This document shows, piece after piece, positions 5,980 to 13,168 of a DNA stretch of 13,187 nucleotides (its first letter is position 1; every line of letters begins with the position of its first letter). This DNA comes from Candidatus Zixiibacteriota bacterium (GTDB taxonomy: Bacteria > Zixibacteria > MSB-5A5 > GN15 > FEB-12), in NCBI GenBank assembly GCA_023700785.1, contig JAMPYH010000041.1:1-13187 (forward strand), written 5' to 3'. Both the position numbers and the translations under genes were made by a program. The notes under the pieces are model-generated. The model made no database searches, was not told the DNA's origin, and saw only the letters and a list, made by a program, of their open reading frames with translations.

Positions 5980-7668
5980 ATGTCAGTAACAGCAGAGCCA
6001 GTTAGAGAAGAAAAACAGGTCCGCATCGGCGAGTATCTGGTGACCGGCAAGATCGGCCAGGGGGGCATCGCGGAGATCTTCCGGGGTCGCCAGGAGTCGC
6101 TGGCTCGCGATGTCGCCATCAAGATACTCTCACCGAATCTGCTTTCCGACACGGATATCGTGCGTCGATTCGAGCGCGAATCGATGGTCATTGCCAAATT
6201 GAGCCATCCAAACATTGTCCATGTCATCGACCGGGGAAAAGCGGGGAACCGGTATTATTTCGTGATGGAGTTTGTCGACGGAACGTCGTTGCGCGAAGTG
6301 ATCGACTCCACCCGCGTCACGCTCGAGACCAAGCTCGACATGATCGTGCAGGTCTGCAAGGCCCTGGATTACGCGCACAAAAACGGTGTTATCCACCGGG
6401 ATATCAAACCGACCAACATCCTGGTTGACAAGCAGGGGAACGCGCGGGTCGCGGATTTCGGCATCGCCCAGATCATCGGGATGTCCGACACCGAACTGAC
6501 CGGATCGGACATCGTTATGGGTACGATCGCGTATATGTCTCCCGAGCAGAAGGTAAGTTCGACCAATGTCGATCAGACGACCGATATCTATGCCGTCGGC
6601 ATCATGCTCTACGAGATCCTGACCGGCAAGCGTCCTCAGGGACATTTCAAACTCCCGTCCGAGATCGACCAGAACTTGCGCGGATTTGACGAGATCATTC
6701 TGAAAACACTGGCGCAGGAGCCGCGCGACAGATACCAGTCGGCGGTCGAACTTAAAGACGCCATTCTCAACCAGATAGGGGGCGGCGGACAATCGACCTC
6801 GGAGTACAATCTCGCCGGCGCCGAGTCATTCATGGGGAAATGCCGCTATTTGGATACTATCAATGAGACCAAGTACGGCTCAACCATTCTCGTGGAGAAC
6901 CGAGCCAACAAACGGCTCTATATCATCAAAAAGCACTCCAGGGGAGAGATCGGGCGCAAGGAAGCAAAACTGCTCACCAGCTTGCGACATGAGAATATTA
7001 ATCCGATCTATGGCTCCGGCGGGGACGCGCGTTCAACCGTGGTCATCAGCGAATACGCGCAGGGAGGGTCGCTGGCCGATCGGATGGTGCGAAAGTACGA
7101 GTGGCAGGAGGCGATGAAAGTCGCCCTTCAGATCGCGGCCGGCGTCAGTTTCGCGCACAAGAACAAATTCATTCATGGGAATATCCGCCCCTCAAACGTC
7201 CTCTTTGATTCTCACGACACGGTCAAGCTGGCCGATTTCGGTATGCCGAGCCATTACGACGGCAAAAAGAATTGGTATGCCCCGCCCGAACATAAGCCGT
7301 CGAAGCAGGGCGATATCTACGCCATCGGCGTTATCCTGCACCAATTGCTGCTGGGGCGGACACCGGAATACGATCTTGCGGACAAGCTCAAGGTTGACGA
7401 ATTATATCGGCAGACGCCGCAGGATATCGAGACCATGCTCACCAAACTGCTTGCGGTCAGAGTGGTCAATCGCTACAAGAGTTGCGAGGAGTTCATCGCT
7501 GATTGGGCGGAATTGGACAAACGGCAACAGGCTGCTTTGCGCAGACCGGCAGCTATAGTCTCCGCTGAACCGGCCCAAAAGGAATCGCTCCCGACCTGGA
7601 TATGGTACGTCGCGGGAGCGACTGTTATCGCGGCGATCGCGACCGCCGTCATTATCAAACTTGTTTGA
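5980..7668 (+). CDS. Membrane-anchored Ser/Thr protein kinase with tandem pseudokinase domain
   Basis: A 562-residue protein. Domain 1 (about 17-266) is a complete Hanks-type kinase: Gly-rich loop GQGGIAEIF at 26-34, Lys48 in VAIK, alpha-C Glu67, HRDIKPTN at 139-146 with Asp141, DFG at 159-161, SPE at 187-189 and Asp202. Domain 2 (about 287-510) keeps the fold marks Lys317 in IIKK, Glu328, DFG at 419-421, PPE at 436-438 and a DIYAIG helix. Its Gly loop is lost and HRD is replaced by HGN (399-401), so the catalytic base is Asn401: a pseudokinase. A single transmembrane helix at about 539-561 ends the protein, with no extracytoplasmic sensor domain, unlike PknB with its PASTA repeats. Both kinase domains should be cytoplasmic and tail-anchored. 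By analogy with tandem kinase/pseudokinase proteins, domain 2 may regulate domain 1 or bind substrates (inference). The start is ATG 5980 with AGGA at 5973-5976. The gene is convergent with the next one; the stops are 6 bp apart. Confidence 0.93.
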   Translation: MSVTAEPVREEKQVRIGEYLVTGKIGQGGIAEIFRGRQESLARDVAIKILSPNLLSDTDIVRRFERESMVIAKLSHPNIVHVIDRGKAGNRYYFVMEFVDGTSLREVIDSTRVTLETKLDMIVQVCKALDYAHKNGVIHRDIKPTNILVDKQGNARVADFGIAQIIGMSDTELTGSDIVMGTIAYMSPEQKVSSTNVDQTTDIYAVGIMLYEILTGKRPQGHFKLPSEIDQNLRGFDEIILKTLAQEPRDRYQSAVELKDAILNQIGGGGQSTSEYNLAGAESFMGKCRYLDTINETKYGSTILVENRANKRLYIIKKHSRGEIGRKEAKLLTSLRHENINPIYGSGGDARSTVVISEYAQGGSLADRMVRKYEWQEAMKVALQIAAGVSFAHKNKFIHGNIRPSNVLFDSHDTVKLADFGMPSHYDGKKNWYAPPEHKPSKQGDIYAIGVILHQLLLGRTPEYDLADKLKVDELYRQTPQDIETMLTKLLAVRVVNRYKSCEEFIADWAELDKRQQAALRRPAAIVSAEPAQKESLPTWIWYVAGATVIAAIATAVIIKLV

Positions 7669-7674
7669 TCTGTC

Positions 7675-8583
7675 CTACCAGATCTTGTAGGCCAAACCGA
7701 GCCCCAGAGTCTCTTTGAAGCGTCCCCTTTTGCTTACTTGCTTGTCGTACAGCACCTGCGTGTAGAGTTTCACCGTCACTACCTTGATGACCGAAACATT
7801 AAATTGGTTCTCGAAATTGACATCTACCGCTTTCCAGTCATCCTCGAACTCCGTTCCTTCGACCTTGTCTTTCTCCGAGAAGAACAGCGCCTTGAAGAAT
7901 GACAGCTTGCCGATGTAGGTGATCTGCTTGTTCAGGGCCAGGTTGACATCGGTGACTGATTCAAGGCCTCCGTCGGAATAAGAATCGTCTTTAGGCTCAT
8001 ATGTCACGGGATCCAACACAGAGATTGTTACCTGACGGACCGCAAGCCCGAGCCTGCTGGTGACGTTATCCGTTCCGGGACCCGTATAAAATCGTCGCGC
8101 GATACCGGCGGATTCGGTCAGTTTGAGTGGTCGAAGATACGCGCGTTTGTCACGCACCGCCAGCGTGTGTTCAGAATAGAACTGCGATTCCAAACGGAAA
8201 GCCGCGTAGGGGTCCACAAATCCGCCCATCGTGAACCGGAACATGTTGTCCCAATCGATCAGGTCGGTTGACTTTTTCGGTTTGGACCAATCCTTCGTTT
8301 CCTCGTCCTGAATATGCGTCTGTCCAAACGATAGCTTGAGGACAGTACTATAATTGACTTTCGAGCTGAATTGCCGTTCAGCGTTCCCGTTCACGTTTGA
8401 GACCCAGGTGAATGAACCCGCTTCGCCGCCGACCCACGAGTCCGAGTAAGCTGTCTGTGTGGTTGTCAGGTCGAATAAGAGAGTTTTCTTCCAACCGATT
8501 ATCTGTGTCGTGTCCTGGGCGGACGCGGTGTGCGCGATCATCATCATCGCGAGTAGTAGCGGGACCCATGTGCGCGTGTTCAT
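7675..8583 (-). CDS. DUF3078-like outer-membrane protein
   Basis: A 302-residue exported protein with a signal peptide at about 1-22 (ending ASA-Q). The mature N-terminus has the pattern I associate with DUF3078: GWKKTLLFDLTTTQ, then SDSWVGGEAGSFTWVSNVNG. It continues with alternating polar/hydrophobic strands, many aromatic residues and a final Trp (YKIW), as expected for an outer-membrane beta-barrel. DUF3078 proteins are common in Bacteroidetes and relatives; their function is not established to my knowledge. The start is ATG at 8583 with GGAGG (8590-8594 complement) 6 bases upstream. It lies 81 bp after panB on the same strand with its own strong ribosome binding site, so it could be the last gene of the folate/pantothenate transcript or have its own promoter. 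Its stop is 6 bp from the stop of the opposing kinase gene, with no terminator between them. Confidence 0.8.
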   Translation of the reverse strand: MNTRTWVPLLLAMMMIAHTASAQDTTQIIGWKKTLLFDLTTTQTAYSDSWVGGEAGSFTWVSNVNGNAERQFSSKVNYSTVLKLSFGQTHIQDEETKDWSKPKKSTDLIDWDNMFRFTMGGFVDPYAAFRLESQFYSEHTLAVRDKRAYLRPLKLTESAGIARRFYTGPGTDNVTSRLGLAVRQVTISVLDPVTYEPKDDSYSDGGLESVTDVNLALNKQITYIGKLSFFKALFFSEKDKVEGTEFEDDWKAVDVNFENQFNVSVIKVVTVKLYTQVLYDKQVSKRGRFKETLGLGLAYKIW

Positions 8584-8664
8584 CTGTTGCCTCCAGTGTA
8601 GCCAGAAAGATCGAGCTGATCGGGGGAAAAGTAGAACGAGTTGGAATGTGAGGCAAGTGAGAAG

Positions 8665-9486
8665 TCAGAACGATTCGTCTTTGGACGGATATCGGCCGGC
8701 ACGAACATCCTCGATATACCGGGCAACCGCGTCGGCAATGACGGTGGCGAGGTCGGCGTACTGGCGAAGGAATTTCGGTTTGAACTCCGCGTCCTTAAGC
8801 CCCAGCATATCATTGACCACCAGCACCTGACCGTCGCACCCGACTCCGGCGCCAATACCGATGGTCGCGGCCGTCTGAAGCGACGCGGTTATCTCCTCGG
8901 CAAGGCGACTCTCCATCAATTCCAGCACTATCGCGAAACTGCCCGCGTCTTCGAGCGCCAGGGCGGATTCTTTGAGGTAATTGCGCGAGCGCTCTTCGCG
9001 CCCCTGCACTTTTGGTCCGCCAAAGCGATGGATCGACTGCGGCGTTAACCCGATGTGTCCCATGACCGGTATCCCGAGCTCCACCAGCCGCTTGATGGTC
9101 GGCGCGATCTCAACCCCTCCCTCTATCTTAACCGCCTCCGCGCCTCCTTCCTTGAGAAACCGCCCCGCGTTGGTGATGGCGACTTCGGTGGAAGGCTGGA
9201 ACGACAGGAACGGCATGTCCGCTATAACCAGCGCGCGCTCGGAGCCGCGGGACACCGCGGCCGTATGCGCGATCATGATCTCCAGCGGGATCGGGAGAGT
9301 CGAATCATATCCGTGCAGAACATTTGAGGCTGAGTCGCCGACCAGTATCGCGTCGATACCGGCATGATCCAGCAGCTTCGCCATGAACGCGTCGTAGGCC
9401 GTCAGTACCGTGATCTTTTCGCCGTTCGCCTTTTTTGTAATGAAGGTCTGCACGGTCGATTTCCTGCGGGGGCGATGCGTGGACAT
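8665..9486 (-). CDS. panB: 3-methyl-2-oxobutanoate hydroxymethyltransferase (ketopantoate synthase)
   Basis: A 273-residue cytoplasmic enzyme, close to the 264 residues of E. coli PanB. It transfers a hydroxymethyl group from 5,10-methylene-tetrahydrofolate to 2-oxoisovalerate, giving ketopantoate, the first committed step of pantothenate and coenzyme A synthesis. Family blocks are all present: TAYD at 29-32, VGDSASNVLHGYDSTLP at 49-65 with metal ligand Asp51, ADMPF with Asp90, VKIEGG with Glu122, HIGLTPQS at 144-151, KVQGR at 159-163 and GIGAG at 210-214. Glu189 in the LEL block corresponds to the catalytic Glu181 of E. coli. The start is ATG 9486, 3 bp after the stop of the deoxynucleoside kinase gene, with only a weak ribosome binding site, so it is probably translationally coupled. 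Its place behind folB and folK makes biochemical sense because its one-carbon donor is a folate. No panC, panD or panE is in the window. Confidence 0.97.
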   Translation of the reverse strand: MSTHRPRRKSTVQTFITKKANGEKITVLTAYDAFMAKLLDHAGIDAILVGDSASNVLHGYDSTLPIPLEIMIAHTAAVSRGSERALVIADMPFLSFQPSTEVAITNAGRFLKEGGAEAVKIEGGVEIAPTIKRLVELGIPVMGHIGLTPQSIHRFGGPKVQGREERSRNYLKESALALEDAGSFAIVLELMESRLAEEITASLQTAATIGIGAGVGCDGQVLVVNDMLGLKDAEFKPKFLRQYADLATVIADAVARYIEDVRAGRYPSKDESF

Positions 9487-9489
9487 ACG

Positions 9490-10152
9490 TTAACTCTTGG
9501 CCAGGTTTCCGGCCGGCACGTAATATTTCTTTCCGGCGACAGGCTTTTTGAGCTGTTCGATCAGATCGTCAAAGTGTTCCGGCGTGTTCACAAAATCGAT
9601 GTCATCGGTCTTGATCACCAACAGCGGCGTATCGCTGTAATGGAAGAAAAAGTAATCGTACGCCTTGTTCAGCATTTCGATATAGTCGTAGTCGATCGTT
9701 TTCTCAAACGACAGGTTGCGCTTCTTGATCCGTTCGATCAACACCTCCGTCCGCCCCTGCAAATAGATAACCAGGTCGGGTCGCGGAATGTTCTGCGAGA
9801 GTGTCGGCGCGATCTTGTTGTAAAGCACCAGTTCTCGCTCCGAGAGCGCCACCGTCGCGAAGATGGAGTCCTTCGCGAAGAGATAGTCGGCGACAATTCT
9901 CTGCGAGAACAGGTCGCGGACCATTAACTGCTGCTGCTGCTGAAAGCGCGAGATCAAAAAGTATAGCTGGCAGGAGAGCGCGTAGCGATTGCGATTTTTA
10001 TAATAATCCACCAGGAAGGGATTCTCAAACACCTCCTCCTGTACCAGATCCGCCTGGATCCGTTCGGCCAGCATGCGCGCGAAAGTCGTCTTGCCGACCC
10101 CGATCACGCCTTCCACCGCGATGTAATTCGGCTCAAAGGCTGCGTGCGACAT
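9490..10152 (-). CDS. Deoxynucleoside kinase (dGK/dAK/dCK-type)
   Basis: A 220-residue cytoplasmic P-loop kinase. Deoxynucleoside kinases phosphorylate salvaged deoxynucleosides with ATP. Visible elements are the P-loop GVIGVGKT at 15-22, FENPFL at 42-47, the block VADYLFAKDSIFA at 87-99 corresponding to the DRS/DYxxxKD region of the family, RPDLVIYL at 124-131 and the lid RIKKRNLSFE at 141-150. Substrate preference (dG, dA, dC) cannot be read by eye. The ATG at 10152 lies inside the end of folK (20-bp overlap). An upstream in-frame TTG at 10179 would add nine residues but looks worse, because the P-loop then sits unusually far in. A run of five CAG codons (9928-9942) encodes Gln71-75 in a helix. 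As I recall, some bacteria have HPPK fused to a dNK; here they are separate but overlapping genes, an arrangement close to that fusion. Confidence 0.92.
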   Translation of the reverse strand: MSHAAFEPNYIAVEGVIGVGKTTFARMLAERIQADLVQEEVFENPFLVDYYKNRNRYALSCQLYFLISRFQQQQQLMVRDLFSQRIVADYLFAKDSIFATVALSERELVLYNKIAPTLSQNIPRPDLVIYLQGRTEVLIERIKKRNLSFEKTIDYDYIEMLNKAYDYFFFHYSDTPLLVIKTDDIDFVNTPEHFDDLIEQLKKPVAGKKYYVPAGNLAKS

Positions 10153-10642
10153 GGTCCCTGTACAGTACGACCGTCTCACGCTGGCGGTCGGTCACATAAC
10201 TGGCAATGGTCTTTCCGGTCGTCGGATGTACCAGCATTGGGTCGATCTCCAGTAGCGGCAGCATCGCAAACGGTCGCTGGAGCAGTTTGGCGTGGGGGAT
10301 GGTCAAGCGCTCAGTCGCGATCGACTGGTCGCCAAAGAGCAGGATGTCGCAGTCGATCACCCGTGGAACCATCTTTCCCTTGTCTGTTCGCCCACACTGC
10401 TGCTCAACTTTCTCCAGCGAGTGGAGCAATTCATGGGCGGTATAGAGGTAATCGATCTTGACCACCTGATTCATGAACGACGGCGTTCCTTCCGCCATTT
10501 CCACGGCGTCTGAAAGATAGATCGCGGAGCCGGCGACGATCTCGCACCCTTCGATTCGCGAGATCAATTCGCGCGCCTCGGCGAGATTATTCTCACGGTC
10601 TCCAAGATTGGAACCCAAAAGAAGATATCCTATTGTAGCCAT
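10133..10642 (-). CDS. folK: 2-amino-4-hydroxy-6-hydroxymethyldihydropteridine pyrophosphokinase (HPPK)
   Basis: A 169-residue cytoplasmic enzyme, close to the usual 160. It moves pyrophosphate from ATP to 6-hydroxymethyl-7,8-dihydropterin, the step before dihydropteroate synthase. Motifs: LLGSNLGDR at 8-16, CGRTDKGKMVPRVIDCDILLFG at about 83-104 with Mg-binding Asp97 and Asp99, and IPHAKLLQRPFAMLPLLEI at 115-133, where the family usually has PHPRL. The start is chosen at ATG 10642, which gives the family-like N-terminus MATIGYLLLGSN and leaves 7 bp after the folB stop. An in-frame ATG at 10663 would overlap folB by 14 bp but has no ribosome binding site. The candidate site GAGGGG is 13 bases before 10642, a long spacing, so coupling to folB is probable. 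Its 3' end overlaps the deoxynucleoside kinase start by 20 bp. Confidence 0.96.
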   Translation of the reverse strand: MATIGYLLLGSNLGDRENNLAEARELISRIEGCEIVAGSAIYLSDAVEMAEGTPSFMNQVVKIDYLYTAHELLHSLEKVEQQCGRTDKGKMVPRVIDCDILLFGDQSIATERLTIPHAKLLQRPFAMLPLLEIDPMLVHPTTGKTIASYVTDRQRETVVLYRDHVARSL

Positions 10643-10649
10643 AGTCAGT

Positions 10650-11051
10650 TCAGGTCCCCTCATTCGGGCGAGCGGTTAGTTTTGTCACATCGGGCTGGAG
10701 GCGAGTCACCACCACTTCGATATGTTTTATTTGCCCCGGGATCGGCGGGCGCATTTTGCGAACCTGCAAAGTTACCCGATACGCGGGAAACCTGTCAAGC
10801 AGAATGGTCGCCAACTGCTCCGCCAGCGCCTCCAAAAGTGAGAAAGATGTCTCCTCGACCGTCTCTTTGATCAAACGATAGACCTCGCCATAATCGATCG
10901 TGTCTGTCAGGCGGTCGCTGTGGCCGGCTTCCGCCAGATCGACCTCGAGTTCGCAATCTACCTCGAATATCCCGCCCACTTCGCGCTCGGCCGGAAGGAC
11001 GCCATGATAGCCGTAAAACGAACAGCCGACCACTCGGATCAGATCTTTCAC
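10650..11051 (-). CDS. folB: Dihydroneopterin aldolase
   Basis: A 133-residue cytoplasmic enzyme, slightly longer than the usual 120. It converts 7,8-dihydroneopterin to 6-hydroxymethyl-dihydropterin and glycolaldehyde, the step just before FolK. Family marks: YGYHGVLPAEREVGG at 13-27 with substrate-binding Glu22, DTIDYGEVYRLI at 50-61 with Tyr54, SFSLLEALAE at 69-78 with Glu74, and VRKMRPPIPG at 97-106 with the catalytic Lys99. The start is GTG at 11051: it overlaps the TGA of the preceding gene as GTGA and has AAGGGAG seven bases upstream. The frame stays open further upstream to 11258, but that part lies antiframe within the aminotransferase-like gene and has no family similarity. The 4-bp overlap shows tight translational coupling to the aminotransferase-like gene. 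Confidence 0.95.
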   Translation of the reverse strand: MKDLIRVVGCSFYGYHGVLPAEREVGGIFEVDCELEVDLAEAGHSDRLTDTIDYGEVYRLIKETVEETSFSLLEALAEQLATILLDRFPAYRVTLQVRKMRPPIPGQIKHIEVVVTRLQPDVTKLTARPNEGT

Positions 11052-12220
11052 TCTTCGACTCCCTTGAGCAGACTGATCCGCTTTTTGATGCGAGTCGATG
11101 CCTCCTCGTACGCTTGCGGGCTCGCGGTCAGGGAGAAGCGCAGAAATCCCTGGCCGTTCTCGCCGAAGATCGTCCCCGGCACGGTCAGTACTCGTGCCCG
11201 ACGATAAAGCATACGGGCGAGTGTGTTCGCCGAGCGGCGCCGCTCGATGCGCGCCCACAAGTAAGGCACAGTCGAGTAACCGGTGACATCAAGGGACAAC
11301 AAGTTCATCAGTGCGGCAGCTTCCGCGCTGGTCTGCAGGAACTGATTCCTGACAAATTTGATCGACTCCGAGGGATACTGCCTGATATTGCGAAGCGCAA
11401 GATCGACAAAATACGCTGGAATATCGGCGCGGATCAAGCTGCTGGCGGCTTCAATACCGCTGATCGCGTCGCGATTGCCGACCGCGAATCCAAACGGAAG
11501 CGGTGCGAGCCCAAAAGTATAGGAAAACGCGTACAGCTCGACACCCACCCGCTTGCCGCCCTCAACCGACATCAGCGACAGCGGTAGTCTTGACGGTACG
11601 GACTGGTAAGCGGCATCATTCGCGATCAACGTATTTTCTTTTCCCGCGAGCCAAACCAGATTGGCCAACTCTTTCTCCGAAAGCTCGGCACCGGTCGGGT
11701 TATGCGGCGAATTGAGAAAAAGCAGCCGCGCGACCCGACCCATTCGCGTGTTGATCCGTTCGAACTCGGGCCGCCAGTTGTTTTTGGGAGAGACCGAATA
11801 GCTGACCGGCTCGCCGCCGCAGCCGATGATCACTTTGCGGTAGAGCGGCATCCCGAGTTCCGGCACAAATGCCAGGTCACCATTATCGATATTCGCGAGC
11901 GCCAGCGCAAAGGCGAGCGACGATATCGGGCCGCCGATGTAGATCTCTTTCTCCGGGTGGAGCTTGACCTGGTGATATTTCGCGAACCAGCCAACCAATT
12001 CCTCGCGGAGATTCCCCAACTTTTCGCGACTGGCAGGATTGAGGGCTTCCGGCTCGATGGCGAGATCGGCGTTGAATGAGAGCGGCCAATTGAACGCGGC
12101 CAGATCGATCGCGTCAGCCCGCCGGATAAGTTTTCCCTGGCGGCTCGGCAGGAGCGACGCGATATCGAGCGGCATCTGGTAGATGCGATCGGCTTTATCG
12201 ACTACTACTTTTTTGATCAT
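11048..12220 (-). CDS. Fold-type-I aminotransferase homologue lacking the PLP lysine
   Basis: A 390-residue protein of full class I/II aminotransferase length, most like the LL-diaminopimelate/aspartate aminotransferase group. Retained blocks: FLNSPHNPTG at 168-177 with Asn174, ANDAAY at 200-205 with Asp202 (PLP ring) and Tyr205, GFAVGN at 244-249 and FLRFSL at 359-364 with Arg361 (substrate carboxylate). The block that should read S-K-T-x-N-M-x-G-W-R-I-GFAVGN reads SYTFGLAPLPFGFAVGN: the Schiff-base Lys is Tyr234 (codon TAT at 11521-11519) and the phosphate-binding Arg is Pro242. The phosphate loop near 96-102 reads GGPISSL, and the usual GYP is GMP at 123-125. Normal PLP transamination is thus unlikely. 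The frame is intact and sits 6 bp after the aldolase gene and 4 bp into folB, so it looks maintained. It may be a structural or regulatory partner, or an enzyme with altered chemistry. The start is ATG 12220, with a GGAG directly adjacent. Confidence 0.85.
   Translation of the reverse strand: MIKKVVVDKADRIYQMPLDIASLLPSRQGKLIRRADAIDLAAFNWPLSFNADLAIEPEALNPASREKLGNLREELVGWFAKYHQVKLHPEKEIYIGGPISSLAFALALANIDNGDLAFVPELGMPLYRKVIIGCGGEPVSYSVSPKNNWRPEFERINTRMGRVARLLFLNSPHNPTGAELSEKELANLVWLAGKENTLIANDAAYQSVPSRLPLSLMSVEGGKRVGVELYAFSYTFGLAPLPFGFAVGNRDAISGIEAASSLIRADIPAYFVDLALRNIRQYPSESIKFVRNQFLQTSAEAAALMNLLSLDVTGYSTVPYLWARIERRRSANTLARMLYRRARVLTVPGTIFGENGQGFLRFSLTASPQAYEEASTRIKKRISLLKGVEE
11059..11065 (-). 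promoter_or_regulatory. Ribosome binding site for the GTG start of folB
   Basis: Read on the minus strand this is AAGGGAG, seven bases before GTG 11051, inside the last codons of the aminotransferase-like gene. It decides the folB start over longer readings of the same frame. Confidence 0.75.
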
Positions 12221-12226
12221 CTCCGC

Positions 12227-12892
12227 CTACTTTCTGACCTGTTCGCGCATCGATTGAAGCAGACTTGAACGCATCGCCTCCAACCGTCGGACCTCGGCCT
12301 CGGGAAGCGGATGCGCGTTCCCAATCTGTCTCGCGAGATGGATGATCTTCGCGTAGTGCTCGACCGTTTCATGTCTCGCCCAGGCTTCCGAGAGCGAACG
12401 ACCGATCGTCAGCAGGCCATGATTCCGCAGCATGAAAGCGTCGTTGTGCTCTATGAACGGCGCCAGCGCCCGGGGGAGTTCATCCGTACCGGTCGCGGCG
12501 TAAATAGTCAATGGAATAGCGCCCACCACCAGTATCACTTCTGGAAGTATATCCGGCGGCAGTTCGATCCCGGCCGCCGCGAAAGCGGTGGCTGTCGGTG
12601 GGTGAGAATGCACGCAAGCCATTATGTCGGGCCGTTGCTGATAGACGTAGAGGTGCATTAGCAGCTCAGATGAGGGTCGTCGGGCTCCCCGAAGCTGTTT
12701 ACCCGACAGGTCAACCCGGACCAGATCTTCGGGCGTCAACTCTCCTTTGGGAAGTCCCGATGGCGTCACCAGTATCTCGTTGGCCGAGCTCCGGGCCGAG
12801 ATGTTTCCATCCGCTCCGGCGATAAACCCTTTTCGGGCAAGACGCTGGCCGATGTCGATGATTGCGTGAGCGAGGCCGGACGGCGACTCCAT
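12227..12892 (-). CDS. Class II aldolase/adducin-family enzyme (fuculose-phosphate aldolase-like)
   Basis: A 221-residue cytoplasmic Zn enzyme, close in length to E. coli FucA (215). Members cleave or epimerise phosphorylated sugars (L-fuculose-1-phosphate aldolase, ribulose-5-phosphate 4-epimerase) via an enediolate. Visible: ADGNISAR at 27-34 (phosphate loop), TPSGLPKGEL at 43-52, RPSSE at 72-76 with the catalytic Glu76, HSHP at 95-98 with Zn ligands His95 and His97, and RNHG at 156-159 with the third ligand His158. All key residues are intact. The start is put at ATG 12892, which gives a FucA-like N-terminus, although no clear ribosome binding site is seen. The frame is open 144 bases further to a TTG at 13036, but that extension has no family similarity. 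The substrate is unknown; being first in a folate operon gives no clear hint. No fucose, rhamnose or arabinose pathway gene is in the window. Confidence 0.9.
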   Translation of the reverse strand: MESPSGLAHAIIDIGQRLARKGFIAGADGNISARSSANEILVTPSGLPKGELTPEDLVRVDLSGKQLRGARRPSSELLMHLYVYQQRPDIMACVHSHPPTATAFAAAGIELPPDILPEVILVVGAIPLTIYAATGTDELPRALAPFIEHNDAFMLRNHGLLTIGRSLSEAWARHETVEHYAKIIHLARQIGNAHPLPEAEVRRLEAMRSSLLQSMREQVRK

Positions 12893-13112
12893 GCCGGACA
12901 AGGTAGCGGCAAACCGACAGGAAGTCAACAGGACCGGATTTTCCAGGGCACCCGAACAGGCGGACGCGCCACCGAACACTTGATGGTCGACCGGTCCGTA
13001 AAGATTTGTCAGCCAACATATTAAATTGTGGTCCAACTGAGAAATTCTTGAATCAAATCCGGATGGGAAACGTTATAACTTGAGAATATACAGAAGGTAC
13101 GTAACAAAGGTC

Positions 13113-13140
13113 TTGACAGTCGGTCAACGAACCGTATCTT
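13113..13140 (+). promoter_or_regulatory. Sigma-70-type promoter at the right edge
   Basis: A perfect TTGACA (13113-13118) is followed after 16 bp by TATCTT (13135-13140). It would start transcription near 13147, about 20 bp before the start codon at 13169. It lies in the spacer between the minus-strand aldolase gene and the rightward gene. Confidence 0.65.
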
Positions 13141-13157
13141 TCTCGGCTCAACTGGTT

Positions 13158-13162
13158 GGAGG
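13158..13162 (+). promoter_or_regulatory. Ribosome binding site for the truncated right-edge gene
   Basis: GGAGG is placed six bases before a TTG at 13169, the ideal spacing, and just downstream of the promoter at 13113-13140. Confidence 0.6.
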
Positions 13163-13168
13163 AAATCA

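Noticed and set aside
6130..6792. A 220-codon minus-strand frame
   Set aside because: It is antisense to the catalytic kinase domain, whose motifs are unambiguous; it arises from GC-rich codon use.
9928..9942. Five CTG triplets (a Gln5 run) in the deoxynucleoside kinase gene
   Set aside because: A short in-frame repeat in a helical segment; too short to suggest instability or function.
11098..11587. Plus-strand open frames across the aminotransferase-like gene, considered as an explanation for the missing lysine (frameshift)
   Set aside because: The minus-strand frame is continuous and in register on both sides of residue 234, with GFAVGN intact ten residues later, so the lysine loss is a substitution and not a frame error.
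12893..13036. 48-codon N-terminal extension of the class II aldolase
   Set aside because: No similarity to the family, and it begins at a TTG without a ribosome binding site. The 12892 start matches the usual N-terminus, although it too lacks a clear site.
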